64,000 nt of DNA. Origin: Caballeronia sp. SBC1 (lineage in GTDB: Bacteria > Pseudomonadota > Gammaproteobacteria > Burkholderiales > Burkholderiaceae). The translations under genes and the position numbers were made by a program. The notes under the pieces are model-generated. The model had not been told where the DNA came from and did not search any database. It saw only the letters and a program-made list of their open reading frames with translations. Within the stretch, counting starts at the first letter, position 1, and each line of letters opens with the position of its first letter. The DNA is taken from positions 1,364,001-1,428,000 of the forward strand of contig NZ_CP049158.1 of the NCBI RefSeq assembly GCF_011493005.1. Direction: 5' to 3'. Positions 18,507 through 27,335 of this stretch are shown here, in pieces.

Positions 18507-18722
18507 ATGCACTACAAGGGTTATGAAGTCGCTCCCGCGGCACAAGCGCTGCCCAGCGGATTGTTCGCCGCCAATCTCGTGATTCAGGACGAAGGGTCGC
18601 TGCAAAAGCGCGCTTACGTATTCGACGCGCTCGACTACTTCTTCGAATCCGATCTTGCCGTTGCTTATGCCGCACGCTGGGCTCGCATGTGGATCGACAA
18701 TCGGCGGTTGCCGCGCGCTTGA
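18507..18722 (+). CDS. Small protein of unknown function (71 residues)
   Basis: The start at MHYKGYEVAP has a strong GGAGG and excludes an upstream in-frame extension. The residues predict a small soluble protein with the pattern GLFAANLVIQDEG and ALDYFFESDLAVAYAARWARMWID, which looks like a beta hairpin followed by an amphipathic helix. Similar short proteins occur in Burkholderiaceae, but I cannot name a function. It sits between the ABC operon and the convergent dioxygenase gene. Confidence 0.75.
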   Translation: MHYKGYEVAPAAQALPSGLFAANLVIQDEGSLQKRAYVFDALDYFFESDLAVAYAARWARMWIDNRRLPRA

Positions 18723-18730
18723 CGCTTTTT

Positions 18731-18756
18731 CCGCCCTCCTTAGTCACGGAGGGCGG
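18731..18756. terminator. Hairpin between convergent genes
   Basis: CCGCCCTCC pairs perfectly with GGAGGGCGG over an eight-base loop, between the stops at 18722 and 18772. Five Ts lie on the upstream side of the plus strand and none follow the stem in either reading direction, so termination is plausible but not textbook. Confidence 0.5.
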
Positions 18757-18771
18757 CATTCCAAACCGGTC

Positions 18772-19719
18772 TTAGTTCAAAGCAACGGCCGCTGCCGCGT
18801 TGACCGGCGACCCTTCCAGCGCGACCGAAGCACGTCCGTCCGGTCCCGCAGGCACGTCGCCCACCAGCGTTGTCCGATACAGTTGCCGGTCAAACTCCAG
18901 GTCGAAGATGTCCGATGGCGCGAGGTGCGCCGTCGAGCGATTGTCCCAGAACGCTATGCTGCCCGGTTCCCATTTGAACCGCACCGTGAACTCCGGACGC
19001 GTCACGTGTTCCCACAGCAATTCGAGAATCGCCTGACTCTCACGCGGCGTCACGCCAACAATATGCTTCAGGAAACTCGGGCTGACATATAGCGCCCGCT
19101 CGCCAGTCTCAGGGTGCACGCGCACCAGCGGATGCTCAGTAACCAACGCGCGTTGCTGCACGGCTTGCTCAAACGCGCTCGTGGCGCTGGCCCCTGCGGG
19201 CGGCGTGAATTTATGCACACCACGCAAGCCATCGACAAAATCGCGCAACGGCGCCGAGAGCTTTTCGTACGCGGCAACGAGGCTTGTCCATTGCGTGTCG
19301 CCGCCATAAGGCGGAATGGTGACACCCCGCAGGATTGATGCAAAGGGCGGGTTAACTGCTGCCGTCACATCGGTATGCCAGCCGGTCCAAGGGCGTAACA
19401 ACGCCTGTCCTTCGAAGCGCGTTGCCTTGCGATACTTGGAAATAGAATAGATCTCGGGGTGCCCGTCAACGTGCCCGAACACGGGATGTCCCAGCGTGAG
19501 CTCGCCGAACTGCGCGGAGAACGCCACATGCTGTGCATGCGTGAGGAACTGCTCTCTAAAGAAGATCACGCGCCACTTCAACAACGCCGCGCGAATCTGC
19601 GCGACCTGGTGGGTGTCGAGTGGCTGCGATAGATCGACGCCACTGATTTGCGGTCCTATATATGCCGACAACGGCGTGACCTGGACCGACTCTGTAGTGC
19701 TTGCGACGGCTGCGTTCAT
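18772..19719 (-). CDS. TauD/TfdA-family Fe(II)/2-oxoglutarate dioxygenase
   Basis: A 315-residue enzyme with AGGAGA upstream of the ATG. The facial triad is His 115 and Asp 117 (GWHTDVTA) with His 265 (RSTAHLAPSD). It resembles taurine-type dioxygenases and differs clearly from AtsK at 13.8 kb, so a different sulfonate or sulfate ester is expected. Oxidative cleavage would release sulfite or sulfate plus an aldehyde. It is divergent from the SDR gene across about 280 bases that hold a repeated AT-rich motif. Confidence 0.9.
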   Translation of the reverse strand: MNAAVASTTESVQVTPLSAYIGPQISGVDLSQPLDTHQVAQIRAALLKWRVIFFREQFLTHAQHVAFSAQFGELTLGHPVFGHVDGHPEIYSISKYRKATRFEGQALLRPWTGWHTDVTAAVNPPFASILRGVTIPPYGGDTQWTSLVAAYEKLSAPLRDFVDGLRGVHKFTPPAGASATSAFEQAVQQRALVTEHPLVRVHPETGERALYVSPSFLKHIVGVTPRESQAILELLWEHVTRPEFTVRFKWEPGSIAFWDNRSTAHLAPSDIFDLEFDRQLYRTTLVGDVPAGPDGRASVALEGSPVNAAAAVALN

Positions 19720-19936
19720 TGCATGTCTCCTGAAAGAGGAATCGCCAGTTTGAGGTTGGGAACATTCGGGTCTTCACGATTGAAAATCAGACATGCGCGA
19801 CGGCATGAAAAACGGATCCCGACGTTTCGATATACACATTACGGGTGCGCCGCAACGGCCTCAACCAATCGATGCACATATACAAACCACGCCGAACGCA
19901 AAAGATGGCAGAAGACTAGAATAAATCTCGCAGTGT

Positions 19937-19965
19937 CGAATAACGTTATCGCGTTTTATTCCTTC
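19937..19965. promoter_or_regulatory. Sulfur-region shared promoter motif, copy 1
   Basis: A 29-base stretch containing CGAATAAC, TTAT and TTTTATTC matches the segment at 21737-21765 at 24 of 29 positions. Here it includes the palindrome ATAACGTTAT, and a further GAATAAA at 19919 mirrors the TTTATTC. It ends 34 bases before the SDR start. AT-rich sites of this kind suit CysB-type LysR regulators, but the regulator is not identified. Confidence 0.5.
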
Positions 19966-19998
19966 CCAATCCCCACGAGCCGGTCTAACTTCATCGCC

Positions 19999-20790
19999 AT
20001 GAACTCAACCATCCAGTCACCTTCCAGTCTCCCCCATGAACAACAGCCAGTCGCGTGGATCGCCGGGGTCGGCGCCAGCGCGGGACTCGGCGCAGCAGTC
20101 GCCCGACGCTTCTCGGAAGGTGGCTTCACTGTCGCCCTCACGGGACGCACGGCCGAACGCGTGGAAAGCATTGCTGCGGAAATTCGCGCCGCGGGCGGTG
20201 TGGCCCACGCATTGGCTGGCGACATATCGAATGAAGCAACGGTCGGCGAGCTCGCCGACCGCGTGCGTGAACTCGGTCCATTAACGGCGGCCATATTCAA
20301 CGCAGGCGGTGCAAGCCGTGCGCCCACGCTTGAACTGAGCGCAGCGAACTTCGAGCAGGCGTGGCGCACCGGCGTGCTCGGCGGTTTCCTGTTTTCTCAG
20401 GCAGCGCTGCGCCGGATATTGAACAATGGACTGAACGCCGCCTGTTCAACCGGGCGCGGCTCGTTGCTTTTCACAGGAGCCACGGCCGCGTTGCGCGGCA
20501 AGCCGCCCTTCGCGGCTTTTGCTGCGTCGAAGGCCGCGCTGCGTTCGTTGAGCCAGACCCTTGCCCGCGAGTTCGGGTCCGAGGGCGTACATGTGGCGCA
20601 TATTGTGATTGATGGTGGCATTGACGGCGAGCGTCTTCGGCAATCCGCGCCGCAGCGCGTCCAGCACGCCGGCGACGATGGCTTGCTGCAAGCAAGCGCC
20701 ATCGCGGAGAGTTATTGGCAGTTGCATCATCAGCATAGAAGCGCGTGGACGCAAGAACTTGATCTGCGTCCGTTCAAGGAAACGTTCTGA
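19999..20790 (+). CDS. Short-chain dehydrogenase/reductase
   Basis: A 263-residue SDR. The cofactor turn reads GVGASAGLGAAVARRF (near 22-37), and the NNAG-type motif appears as FNAGG. The active-site Ser is in LLFTGATAALRG-like context and the Tyr-x3-Lys motif is replaced by FAAFAASKAAL: the Lys is kept but the catalytic Tyr position reads Phe-Ala, so activity is uncertain. A MetQ-like protein and a CmcJ-type dioxygenase gene follow on the same strand. Its substrate may be a product of that dioxygenase, which is inference. Confidence 0.85.
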   Translation: MNSTIQSPSSLPHEQQPVAWIAGVGASAGLGAAVARRFSEGGFTVALTGRTAERVESIAAEIRAAGGVAHALAGDISNEATVGELADRVRELGPLTAAIFNAGGASRAPTLELSAANFEQAWRTGVLGGFLFSQAALRRILNNGLNAACSTGRGSLLFTGATAALRGKPPFAAFAASKAALRSLSQTLAREFGSEGVHVAHIVIDGGIDGERLRQSAPQRVQHAGDDGLLQASAIAESYWQLHHQHRSAWTQELDLRPFKETF

Positions 20791-20902
20791 ACAACGCAAC
20801 GAGTCGCGCGTTGAAACGTCGTGCGCGGCTCGCTTTGATTTCGCTGTCGGGCGTTCCTTGTAGGCACGCCTGCAGTCACTTATTTCTTCCATTTATCCCG
20901 TC

Positions 20903-21718
20903 ATGTCGAAACGTCCCGTCCTCCTTGCGTTAGCGTTGTGTGCCGCGCTCGCCCCATTCAACGCCCGCGCCGCCGGTGCAAACGAACTACGCATCGGCTT
21001 CGTGCCGGGACCCTATGCCGATGAATTCAAGGCCGGGGTCGAACCGCAATTACGCCAGAAGGGTTACACGATCAAGTACGTGGAATTCAGCACGGGGCTG
21101 GAGGCAAACCAGGCTGTGTATCGTGGCGAGATTGCAGCCGATGTCATGCAGCACGAGGTCTATCTGAAGTCATACAACGACCGCAACGGAACCGATCTGG
21201 TCGCCGTGGTGCAAGTACCCACGCCGCCAATGGGTCTTTATTCGAAGAAACATCATGCGTTGACGGACGTCCAGGCCGGCGCGAAAGTAGCCGTGCCGAA
21301 CGATCCGGTCAACCTGGAACGCGCACTCAAGATCCTGCAACGGATCGGCTGGATCAAGCTTCGTCCGAACAGCAATCCCGTGGATGTGACCGAGCGTGAC
21401 GTGATCGCGAATCCTGCCGGAATCAAGATCGTTCCGCTTGAATCGGCGCAAGCGCCGCGTGCGCTCGATGACGTTGATTTCGCGGCCATCCAGGGCAACT
21501 TCGCGATCTTCAGCGGCTACAAACTCACCGATGCACTCGCCCTCGAACAGATGACACCGCCCTACATTAACCAGGTCGTGGTCAGGGCTGCGAACAAGAC
21601 GTCGCGCAGTACGCTGGACATTGTCGATGCCTATCAGTCGCCGGCTTTTCAGAAAGTCATCCTTAACAACCGCTTCTACGACGGCTTTCGTCTGCCCGAA
21701 TACTTCGCCAGCAAGTAG
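20903..21718 (+). CDS. MetQ/NlpA-family substrate-binding protein, copy 2
   Basis: A 271-residue periplasmic protein with a signal peptide ending near NARA/AG. It keeps the family pattern (LRIGFVPGPYADEFKAGVEPQLRQKGY, KVAVPNDPVNLERALKILQRIGWI) but lacks the residues shared by the metQ at 9.5 kb and the copy at 22.8 kb, for example GDLDAN, which reads GEIAADVMQHE. No metN or metI adjoins it. It may feed the metNI transporter at 10-12 kb with a different ligand. Substrate unknown. Confidence 0.87.
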   Translation: MSKRPVLLALALCAALAPFNARAAGANELRIGFVPGPYADEFKAGVEPQLRQKGYTIKYVEFSTGLEANQAVYRGEIAADVMQHEVYLKSYNDRNGTDLVAVVQVPTPPMGLYSKKHHALTDVQAGAKVAVPNDPVNLERALKILQRIGWIKLRPNSNPVDVTERDVIANPAGIKIVPLESAQAPRALDDVDFAAIQGNFAIFSGYKLTDALALEQMTPPYINQVVVRAANKTSRSTLDIVDAYQSPAFQKVILNNRFYDGFRLPEYFASK

Positions 21719-21736
21719 GGTTATCGCGACGACAAC

Positions 21737-21765
21737 CGAATAACCTTATGGAATTTTATTCGTTC
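21737..21765. promoter_or_regulatory. Sulfur-region shared promoter motif, copy 2
   Basis: Matches the motif at 19937-19965 at 24 of 29 bases, with CGAATAAC and TTTTATTC fully kept. It lies 59 bases before the CmcJ-like gene and just after the MetQ-like copy 2, suggesting that a new, co-regulated transcript begins here. Confidence 0.5.
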
Positions 21766-21823
21766 AGCTTCGGGTCACACGGGTATAGCTTTGAAGTCTT
21801 GATCCCCGGGCCGAGGAACGACC

Positions 21824-22678
21824 ATGAGCACCGTATTCGAAGAACGTCCGCGTGCAGAAACGTTGCTGGCGGTAGAAGCTGAACTCAACTATCTGCGTGC
21901 TGGCGAGGGCCGACCGGTGAGCTACACGTTCGAGCCACCACCCGGCGTGCCCTGGACTTCCGGCGCACTCGAACCCCGGCGCGTGACCATCCGCGACGCT
22001 CGTCCACTCGCCGCCGCGGGAGAGTTATCGCTGGATAAGAGCGGCTTCGAACGCATCGAACATAGAAGTGCACTGACCAACTTCAGCGACGACGCCGCCA
22101 TCCGCTCGATCTACTACAGCGAATCCGAACAGGTCCTCCTCAAGGCGACTGGCGCGGAGAAGGTTGTGGTATTCGATCACACCCTGCGCGACAGCTTGAG
22201 CGGTTCGCGCACAACCTCGTCTTTGCGCGAGCCCGTGAGGCGCGTGCACAACGACCAGACGTTCGTCTCCGGGCCCCGTCGCGTGCGTGACCACCTGCCT
22301 GCCGGGGAAGCAGCCCAACGCCTCAAGCACCGGTTTGCGATCATCAACCTATGGCGGCCGCTCGACGTAGTGGAGCAGTTACCCCTTGCACTCTGCGACG
22401 CACGCTCGATCGCAGCAAGCGATCTGGTGCCGAGCGACCTTGTGTACAAGGACAAAGTCGGTGAGACTTTTTCCTTCACACATAACCCAGCCCATAGATG
22501 GTATTACTTCCCGAAGCTACGACCCGACGAAGCGCTGCTGCTCAAGATCTACGACTCGCGCGACGACGGCACGGCCCGTCTGACCGCACACACGGCGTTT
22601 GAAGATCCGACTACGCCGGAAGGCGCCGCACCGCGCAGAAGCATCGAATTGCGGGCCCTGGTTTTCTGGAAGGAATGA
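21824..22678 (+). CDS. CmcJ/NvfI-family Fe(II)/2-oxoglutarate oxidoreductase
   Basis: A 284-residue protein of the CmcJ/NvfI (also AsaB/GA4-desaturase-like) family. The likely iron ligands are His 142 and Asp 144 (VHNDQTF) and His 256 (LTAHTAFEDP), with Arg 271 or 272 for 2-oxoglutarate. Other family marks are INLWRPL and KLRPDEALLLKIYDS. Members hydroxylate or desaturate small molecules, often in secondary metabolism of fungi and actinomycetes. Here it sits between two MetQ-like binding-protein genes, so its substrate may be an imported sulfur compound. The start has GAGGAA upstream. Confidence 0.85.
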   Translation: MSTVFEERPRAETLLAVEAELNYLRAGEGRPVSYTFEPPPGVPWTSGALEPRRVTIRDARPLAAAGELSLDKSGFERIEHRSALTNFSDDAAIRSIYYSESEQVLLKATGAEKVVVFDHTLRDSLSGSRTTSSLREPVRRVHNDQTFVSGPRRVRDHLPAGEAAQRLKHRFAIINLWRPLDVVEQLPLALCDARSIAASDLVPSDLVYKDKVGETFSFTHNPAHRWYYFPKLRPDEALLLKIYDSRDDGTARLTAHTAFEDPTTPEGAAPRRSIELRALVFWKE

Positions 22679-22840
22679 CGAGGAACAACACCTCAGCAGC
22701 CGGTGCATGCCAACCGTCCCACGCACGCACCGGATCTTAGCTAAGCTTTCAAATTTGCATAAACACATGAAAACAGAATGGTTGGGCAAGCGCGCGAGTC
22801 ATGAGACGATTCGCGCCTGCCAACCAGAAAGAGTTTCAAC

Positions 22841-23644
22841 ATGCATCGTAGAACTGTTCTTGCAAGTCTCGCCATCGCCGCACTCGGCGCTGTCGTAAGC
22901 GTCGCCCATGCGGAAGACGCCCCACTGCGAATCGGCACCATGAGCGGCCCCGACGCGCAGATCTGGACCGAAGTGTCCAAGGTCGCGGCGCAAGAAGGCC
23001 TCAAGATCAAGGTGATCGAATTCAACGATTACATCCAGCCCAATGCCGCCCTCGATGCAGGCGACCTCGATGCGAACGGCTTCCAGCATCAGCCGTTTCT
23101 CGACAGCCAGGTCAAGCAGCGCGGCTACAAGATCGTCAACGTGGGCCTGACCTACGTTGCGCCAATGGGCTTCTACTCGAAGAAGTTCAAGTCGTTGAAA
23201 GACCTGCCGCAAGGGGCGAAAGTCGGTATCCAGAACGACCCGTCGAACGGCAATCGCGCGCTGTTGCTCCTGCAGAAAAACGGCATCATCAAGTTGAAGG
23301 CCGGCGTGGGCAAAGATGGCGTGAACGCAACGCCGCTCGACGTGGTCGAGAACCCGAAGGGCATCAAGCTGATTGAACTCGACTCGGCGCAGTTGCCGCG
23401 CTCGCTGGACGACCTCGCCGCCGCGTCGATCAATACGGACTATGCCGTGAAGGCCGGCCTGTCGCCTACGAAAGACGCCATTGCTATCGAAGACCTGAAG
23501 GGCCCTTATGCCAACCTGATCGCGGTACGCACCCAGGATCGCAACAAACCGTGGGTCAAGAAACTGGTAGCCGCGTATGAGTCACCGGACGTGAAGAATT
23601 TCATCGATACCCAGTTCAAAGGCTCGATCATTCCGGCGTTCTAA
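22841..23644 (+). CDS. MetQ/NlpA-family substrate-binding protein, copy 3
   Basis: A 267-residue protein with a signal peptide ending near AHA/ED and no lipobox. It is closer to the metQ at 9.5 kb than to copy 2 (GPDAQIWTEVSKVAAQEGLKIKVIEFNDYIQPNAALDAGDLDAN, split by small changes). No transporter gene adjoins it; the only neighbour of that kind is a broken ATPase fragment 80 bases downstream. It could supply methionine or a related thioether to MetNI. Confidence 0.9.
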   Translation: MHRRTVLASLAIAALGAVVSVAHAEDAPLRIGTMSGPDAQIWTEVSKVAAQEGLKIKVIEFNDYIQPNAALDAGDLDANGFQHQPFLDSQVKQRGYKIVNVGLTYVAPMGFYSKKFKSLKDLPQGAKVGIQNDPSNGNRALLLLQKNGIIKLKAGVGKDGVNATPLDVVENPKGIKLIELDSAQLPRSLDDLAAASINTDYAVKAGLSPTKDAIAIEDLKGPYANLIAVRTQDRNKPWVKKLVAAYESPDVKNFIDTQFKGSIIPAF

Positions 23645-23723
23645 GCAGGACATGCCGCGCCGCGAGGCGGACCATCCATAACTTCTCACGTGCTTAGGTT
23701 GTGAGCTTCTATTGGTTCGCCCC

Positions 23724-23944
23724 GGCGGCGGCTTGCTCGCTGAGGTTAGTCTTTCCGGGGCGCGCGCTCATCTTCTCAAGCAGTTGTCCAGCGGCATGGC
23801 GCAGCGGGTGGCAATTGCAAGGGGCCTGTTTTCCTAGCCTGATTTGCTGCTGCTCGACGAGCCCTTCAGCGCGGTCGTCGCGACCTCTTGCTCGCCAGTC
23901 TGCGCGGTGAATTGCTGGAAAGTCTTGGGGCGGTCACGGCCTAA
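23724..23944 (+). pseudogene. Remnant of an ABC transporter ATPase (SsuB/TauB type)
   Basis: In one frame the sequence reads LLAEVSLSGARAHLLKQ, the ABC signature LSSGMAQRVAIARGL and Walker [18 protein letters not shown] at 23835 separates the signature from Walker B. After the Walker B the match continues in another frame (DLLLASLRGELLE) to a stop at 23942. Walker A and the rest are missing. The fragment therefore is a decayed ATPase gene, probably once partnered with the preceding binding protein or with a lost permease. No start codon or ribosome-binding site remains. Confidence 0.85.
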
Positions 23945-23965
23945 ATACGCCCCTTCAGGACAGGC

Positions 23966-24181
23966 TCAAAGCCGTGCAATAGAGACTTCGGTAGACTTCA
24001 CGAACGCAATGACTTCGCTCCCGACCTTCAGTTCCAGCTCATCAATCGAACGTGTGGTGATCACCGATGTGACAATGCCATAAGGCGTTTCCACATCGAC
24101 TTCCGAGACCACCGAACCGCGAATAATCTCCTTGATATGACCTTTGAACTGGTTGCGTACATTGATTGCCGTGATGCCCAT
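23966..24181 (-). CDS. ssuF: TOBE-domain molybdopterin-binding protein SsuF
   Basis: A 71-residue single TOBE (Mop-like) domain beginning MGITAINVRNQFKG, the typical length and start of molbindin-type proteins. The ATG has GGAG upstream; a longer reading adds 24 unlikely residues. In Pseudomonas putida the ssu operon ends with ssuF, a protein of this type needed for sulfonate use, and here it likewise closes the ssuDCB series. What it binds is not settled. Confidence 0.88.
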   Translation of the reverse strand: MGITAINVRNQFKGHIKEIIRGSVVSEVDVETPYGIVTSVITTRSIDELELKVGSEVIAFVKSTEVSIARL

Positions 24182-24253
24182 AATGATGCTCCGTATTGAT
24201 TGAATAGTGCCGGGGCCGGTAGACAGCGGCAATGAGTGAATCGATAACCCCAT

Positions 24254-25093
24254 CTAGCCCGGCTGCGCACCGTTCCTGAGAACGCGCGATAACACCTGTT
24301 CTTCGAGCTCGGCGAAACCTTCCGCCGTGCGCAAACGCGGACGCTGCAGGGTGATGGCGGCATCGAAGGAAATCTTCCCCGCTTCGATCAACACAATCCG
24401 CTCGCCCAGCGCCACTGCTTCCTGCACATCGTGCGTGACGAGCAGTGCGGTGAAGCGATGCTCGCGCCACAACCGTTCAATCAGCGCGTGCATTTCAATC
24501 CGCGTCAACGCATCGAGCGCGCCCAGCGGTTCATCCAGCAACAGCAGGTCCGGCCGATGCACCAACGCGCGCGCAAGCGCCACCCGTTGCCGCTGACCAC
24601 CCGACAATTGCGCGGGCCAATCGCCCTCTCGCGCACTCAAGCCCACTTCAGCCAACGTCGCGCGTGCGTCTTCACGAGACGAACGCGGCAAGCCGAGCAT
24701 GACGTTTTGCAGCACGCTCTTCCATGGCAGCAAGCGGGCATCCTGGAACATGATGCGAGTCTCCAGCACGCTGGCTCCGGCCGCCGCGTTGCGCTGTACG
24801 ACACCGCCAGTGGCCTTTTCAAGGCCCGCGATCAGGCGCAGCAACGTGGACTTGCCGCAGCCACTACGTCCGACTATCGATACAAAACTGCCGCGCTCTA
24901 TGGCGAAATCAAAGTTCGACAACACCTTGCGCTCGCCGAAATGTTTGTCGACGCCTTGCAGTTCGACAGCCATGTCCACGGGGTGCGTACGGGGCGCAGT
25001 AGCCGCCGGTGCACGCCCGCGTGTGGCAACTTCCGGCCCGTTGCCTTCCAGCACGGCGTTGCCCGATGCATACGATGCGTAGCTTGATGTCAT
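24254..25093 (-). CDS. ssuB: Aliphatic sulfonate ABC transporter ATP-binding protein SsuB
   Basis: A 279-residue ATPase. The first 40 residues are a low-complexity extension (Ala, Thr, Pro rich), then Walker [11 protein letters not shown]-loop [11 protein letters not shown], signature [15 protein letters not shown], Walker [13 protein letters not shown] and switch LVTHDVQEA. The ATG has GGGAG and overlaps the ssuC stop by four bases (ATGA), so the pair is translationally coupled. It drives sulfonate import through SsuC. Confidence 0.96.
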   Translation of the reverse strand: MTSSYASYASGNAVLEGNGPEVATRGRAPAATAPRTHPVDMAVELQGVDKHFGERKVLSNFDFAIERGSFVSIVGRSGCGKSTLLRLIAGLEKATGGVVQRNAAAGASVLETRIMFQDARLLPWKSVLQNVMLGLPRSSREDARATLAEVGLSAREGDWPAQLSGGQRQRVALARALVHRPDLLLLDEPLGALDALTRIEMHALIERLWREHRFTALLVTHDVQEAVALGERIVLIEAGKISFDAAITLQRPRLRTAEGFAELEEQVLSRVLRNGAQPG

Positions 25094-25884
25094 AGTTTCG
25101 CTCCCTTCTGATACGCAGGATGCCAGCGCAGCGTTGCGCGCTCGATTGACTTCGCGAGCATGTCGGCAAGCTTGCCGAGCAGCGCATAAAGCAGGATGCC
25201 GACCACCACCACATCGGTCTGCAGGAACTCGCGTGCGTTCATCGTCATATAGCCGATCCCCGATTGCGCCGAGATGGTCTCGGCGACGATCAGCATCACC
25301 CACATCAACCCGAACGCAAAACGCACGCCCACCAGGATGGAAGGCAATGCCCCCGGCAGGATCACGTCGCGATACAGCGCAAAGCCCGAGAGTCCGTAGC
25401 TGCGTGCCATCTCGATCAGGTCAGCATCGACGGAACGAATGCCGTGATACGTATTCGTATAGACCGGGAAAAACACGCCAAGCGCGACCAGGAACAACTT
25501 CGCTTCCTCGCCGATGCCGAACCACAGGATCACGAGCGGGATCATCGCGAGCGCGGGGATATTGCGGATCATCTGCACGGTCGAGTCGAGCGCGATCTCT
25601 GCCGGCTTGAAGAGCCCTGTTCCCAGCCCAAGCACGAAGCCGATGCTGCCGCCAATAGCAAAGCCCGTCAGAGCACGCCATGCGCTGACCTTCACGTTCG
25701 CCCACATGTCGCCCGACTGGATCAGCTCCCATGCAGCCTTGACCACGGCCAGCGGTTCGGGCAACACCCGCGACGACAAACCTCCCGTGCGCGCGGCCAG
25801 TTCCCACGCGATCAGGATCAGGATGGGCACGAGCCACGGCGCGACCTGTACACCGGCGCGGCGAAAAAACGGGACGACGTTCAT
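25090..25884 (-). CDS. ssuC: Aliphatic sulfonate ABC transporter permease SsuC
   Basis: A 264-residue inner-membrane protein with about six membrane segments and the EAA loop ([22 protein letters not shown]). The start at [10 protein letters not shown] has GGAGG; another ATG six codons upstream abuts the ssuD stop. Gene order ssuD-ssuC-ssuB-ssuF matches the P. putida operon. Confidence 0.96.
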   Translation of the reverse strand: MNVVPFFRRAGVQVAPWLVPILILIAWELAARTGGLSSRVLPEPLAVVKAAWELIQSGDMWANVKVSAWRALTGFAIGGSIGFVLGLGTGLFKPAEIALDSTVQMIRNIPALAMIPLVILWFGIGEEAKLFLVALGVFFPVYTNTYHGIRSVDADLIEMARSYGLSGFALYRDVILPGALPSILVGVRFAFGLMWVMLIVAETISAQSGIGYMTMNAREFLQTDVVVVGILLYALLGKLADMLAKSIERATLRWHPAYQKGAKL

Positions 25885-25898
25885 CGGACCTCCGGGGT

Positions 25899-27047
25899 TC
25901 AACTTTGCGACGCGCGCGGCAGATACGACGTGCCGACAATTTCACCGAACGGCCCCGACAACGGACCCGACGTGCGCTCTTTCTGTTCACGCGGCAGCAG
26001 CGGAAAGACAAGCTCGGCGAACCGGTACGACTCTTCGAGATGCGGATAACCTGACAGGATGAAGGTGTCGATACCAAGCGCCGCGTACTCCTTCATCAAG
26101 CCCGCGACCTGCTCCGGATTACCCACTAATGCCGTGCCCGCACCGCCGCGCACGAGGCCTACGCCAGCCCACAAATGCGGATAGACCTCGAGCTTGTCAC
26201 GCTGACCGCCGTGCAACGCCGCCATGCGCCGCTGGCCTTCCGAATCCATCTTTGCAAACGATGCCTGAGCGCGCTGGATGGTTTCATCGTCGAGCTTGCT
26301 GATGAGCTTGTCCGCGTCAGCCCACGCTTCCTGTTCTGTCTCACGCACGATCACATGCAGACGAATGCCGAACTTGATCTTGCGGCCCTTATCGGCTGCG
26401 CGGCGACGGATATCGGCGAGCTTCTTTTCAACTTCAGCGGGCGGTTCGCCCCAGGTCAGATAGGTATCGATATGATCAGCCGCAATCTCGTGCGCAGCCG
26501 GCGACGAGCCGCCGAACCACAGGGGCGGATGCGCCTTCTGCACGGGCGGATAAAGCACCTTGCCGCCCTTCGAGCTCAGGTGCTTGCCGTCGAAGTCGAT
26601 CGTTCCGCCTTCATGCGACGACTCGAGCAGACCCCGCCAGATATGCAAGAATTCATCGGTAACTTCATAGCGGGTATTGTGATCATTGAACACGCCGTCG
26701 CCGGCCAGTTCGACCGGATCGCCACCCGTCACCACGTTGATCAGCAGGCGCCCGCCGGAGAGGCGGTCGAAGGTCGACGCCATGCGTGCGGACAACGCCG
26801 GCGAGGTCAGACCCGGGCGGATCGCGACGAGGAACTTGAGGCGTTTCGTGGCCGGAATCAGGCTGGATGCAACCACCCATGCGTCTTCGCAGGAACGACC
26901 TGTCGGCAGTAACACGCCTTCATAGCCGAGCGTATCGGCCGCCACCGCGATCTGGCGGAAGTAGTCGTAATCAGCGGCGCGCGCGCCTTGCGTCGTGCCG
27001 AGATAACGGCTGTCGCCGTGGGTCGGAATGAACCAGAAAACATTCAT
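25899..27047 (-). CDS. ssuD: FMNH2-dependent alkanesulfonate monooxygenase SsuD
   Basis: A 382-residue luciferase-family enzyme, within one residue of the E. coli protein length. The start [17 protein letters not shown] has AGGAG; upstream in-frame codons merely translate a minisatellite. Cys 53 (TGRSCEDAW) lies in the active-site region known from E. coli. It uses FMNH2 and O2 to split C1-C14 alkanesulfonates into an aldehyde and sulfite. FMNH2 must come from a separate reductase, as no ssuE is adjacent; the FMN reductase at 12.3 kb is a candidate. Confidence 0.97.
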   Translation of the reverse strand: MNVFWFIPTHGDSRYLGTTQGARAADYDYFRQIAVAADTLGYEGVLLPTGRSCEDAWVVASSLIPATKRLKFLVAIRPGLTSPALSARMASTFDRLSGGRLLINVVTGGDPVELAGDGVFNDHNTRYEVTDEFLHIWRGLLESSHEGGTIDFDGKHLSSKGGKVLYPPVQKAHPPLWFGGSSPAAHEIAADHIDTYLTWGEPPAEVEKKLADIRRRAADKGRKIKFGIRLHVIVRETEQEAWADADKLISKLDDETIQRAQASFAKMDSEGQRRMAALHGGQRDKLEVYPHLWAGVGLVRGGAGTALVGNPEQVAGLMKEYAALGIDTFILSGYPHLEESYRFAELVFPLLPREQKERTSGPLSGPFGEIVGTSYLPRASQS

Positions 27048-27076
27048 CGGGGGCTCCTGCCTTGCGGGTGTAAGTT

Positions 27077-27146
27077 CGAGTGTCGAGTGTCGAGTGTCGA
27101 GTGTCGAGTGTCGAGTGTCGAGTGTCGAGTGTCGGGTGTCGGGTGT
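27077..27146. repeat. Heptanucleotide minisatellite (10 units)
   Basis: Eight perfect tandem copies of CGAGTGT are followed by two of CGGGTGT. The array ends 30 bases before the ssuD ATG and about 17 before its ribosome-binding site, so it lies in the ssuD leader. Because seven is not a multiple of three, a copy-number change would shift any reading frame through it and alter promoter or leader spacing. Confidence 0.97.
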
Positions 27147-27242
27147 CGTGTAGGAAGCGAGCGCAGACGCGACGAACAAAAGTGCGGCCCACGCTCGTGC
27201 GAAACCAGTCGCCCCTACCCGTTCAGATGATTCATCTTAGCG

Positions 27243-27259
27243 ATGCCCACCTTGGGCAT
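27243..27259. promoter_or_regulatory. Perfect palindrome between ssuA and ssuD
   Basis: ATGCCCA-CCT-TGGGCAT, seven-base arms with three central bases, lies about 195 bases upstream of the ssuD ATG and 77 downstream of the ssuA stop. No T tract follows. It could be an operator for ssuD or an mRNA hairpin. Confidence 0.4.
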
Positions 27260-27335
27260 GAACGATTTATTTAAGCTAAGGTTCTCGCCAATTCTGCTTA
27301 TGCGTCTCTAGCGATGCAGGAGCGCAATGCCCGAC

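Noticed and set aside
27077..27146. CRISPR-like array
   Set aside because: The units are seven bases and directly adjacent, without spacers; it is a minisatellite.
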